The notes under the pieces were generated by a model, which did no database searches, had not been told where the DNA came from, and saw only the letters and a list, made by a program, of their open reading frames with translations. Source: Acidobacteriota bacterium (GTDB lineage: Bacteria > Acidobacteriota > Terriglobia > Acidiferrales > UBA7541). Taken from it: a stretch of DNA of 5,714 nucleotides. The DNA is taken from the NCBI GenBank assembly GCA_016179005.1, contig JACOSF010000189.1:1-5714 (forward strand), read 5' to 3'. The translations under genes were made by a program, and so were the position numbers. Every line of letters starts with the position of its first letter. The first letter of the stretch is position 1. Positions 5,345-5,714 of the stretch are shown here, piece after piece.

Positions 5345-5714
5345 TCAAACGTGCAGGCGTTTCTTCAGGCGCTTGCCCTTGTGATAGCCGATGCGCTCGA
5401 GAACCGCGCCGACGACAAGCGGCAGAGCAACGGTGGCGTCGTCGAGCACTTCGGCGAAGCGGCCACCTTCCTCCGGCGGCACGAACTTGCCCCAGGAGAC
5501 GGCTTCGGTGTAGGTGCTGCCGGAAAGCCCGCCCCAGTTGACCGGCTCGGGACAAATGCGCAGGCCGTAGTTATAGCGCTTGAGCGGAAGTTTTTCGTAG
5601 CCGCGACGCGAGAGCAGCTCGGCATAAACGCCGAACTGCTGCGACCAGTTGCGCGGCACGCCGCCGCCAACGGTGAAGATCCCCATCTTTTTGGTTGCCA
5701 GCATAGTCTTGGCA
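5345..5714 (-). CDS. Deoxyhypusine-synthase-like protein, C-terminal part
   Basis: The last 122 codons of a protein of the deoxyhypusine synthase fold; the frame stays open through the right edge, so the N-terminal two thirds are missing (family members are roughly 300-370 residues). The visible part starts with a KT-x-GIFTVGGGVPRNW stretch matching the family's glycine-rich GGGVPK block. It then shows NYGLRICPEP and GSTYTEAVSWGKF, the counterpart of SGARPDEAVSWGKI in eukaryotic enzymes, whose lysine forms the imine with the aminobutyl group; that lysine is encoded at 5488-5486. A conserved acidic end, EVLDDATVALPLVV, follows. Eukaryotic and archaeal enzymes modify the eIF5A/aIF5A precursor, which bacteria lack, so this protein more likely acts on free polyamines, as the plant homospermidine synthases derived from this family do; that is inference. 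The usual KHH after GGGVP is replaced by RNW, so substrate handling may differ. The PD40 gene follows after 34 bases; pdaD lies beyond it. Confidence 0.88.
   Translation of the reverse strand, partial: AKTMLATKKMGIFTVGGGVPRNWSQQFGVYAELLSRRGYEKLPLKRYNYGLRICPEPVNWGGLSGSTYTEAVSWGKFVPPEEGGRFAEVLDDATVALPLVVGAVLERIGYHKGKRLKKRLHV

Overview
The window looks like chromosomal DNA of a GC-rich bacterium, most plausibly an acidobacterium or a relative. This is inferred from gene content, not from a marker gene: a Bacillus/Wolinella-type succinate dehydrogenase (sdhC-sdhA order, large single cytochrome b subunit), a pyruvoyl-dependent arginine decarboxylase, a bacterial deoxyhypusine-synthase-like protein and a secreted PD40 beta-propeller protein. 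There are no RNA genes, mobile elements, CRISPR arrays or long repeats. The DNA is almost fully coding; the longest non-coding stretch is about 255 bases.

Layout. The left end (1-1090, minus strand) holds the start of sdhA and the complete sdhC, read right to left as one operon that continues beyond the window. From 1091 to 1345 lies a divergent control region. It contains a very good sigma70-like promoter for sdhC (TTGAAA-17-TATACT) and a weaker promoter candidate on the plus strand whose -10 box overlaps the first. On the plus strand, a small GAF-domain protein (1346-1882) is followed after 3 bases by a secreted, two-domain 5'-nucleotidase / cyclic-nucleotide phosphodiesterase family enzyme (1886-3583). 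A 164-base gap with a perfect TTGACA box precedes a pyruvoyl-dependent arginine decarboxylase (3748-4305). The right end is on the minus strand: the C-terminal part of a deoxyhypusine-synthase-like enzyme (5345 to the edge) and, 34 bases downstream of it, a secreted PD40-repeat protein (4366-5310), which ends 60 bases from the convergent decarboxylase gene.

How the genes work together. SdhC and SdhA are parts of one membrane respiratory complex that oxidises succinate (or reduces fumarate) with quinone. The GAF protein and nucleotidase form a two-gene operon; one product is cytosolic and presumably a sensor, the other is exported and presumably scavenges nucleotides. The arginine decarboxylase makes agmatine, and the deoxyhypusine-synthase-like protein belongs to a family whose known chemistry transfers the aminobutyl group of spermidine. 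Both therefore point to polyamine metabolism, although a gene with visibly lower GC separates them and they are convergent. No clearly undescribed system is visible. The most useful leads are the bacterial deoxyhypusine-synthase-like gene beside pdaD, the overlapping divergent promoters, and the tightly coupled GAF-nucleotidase pair.
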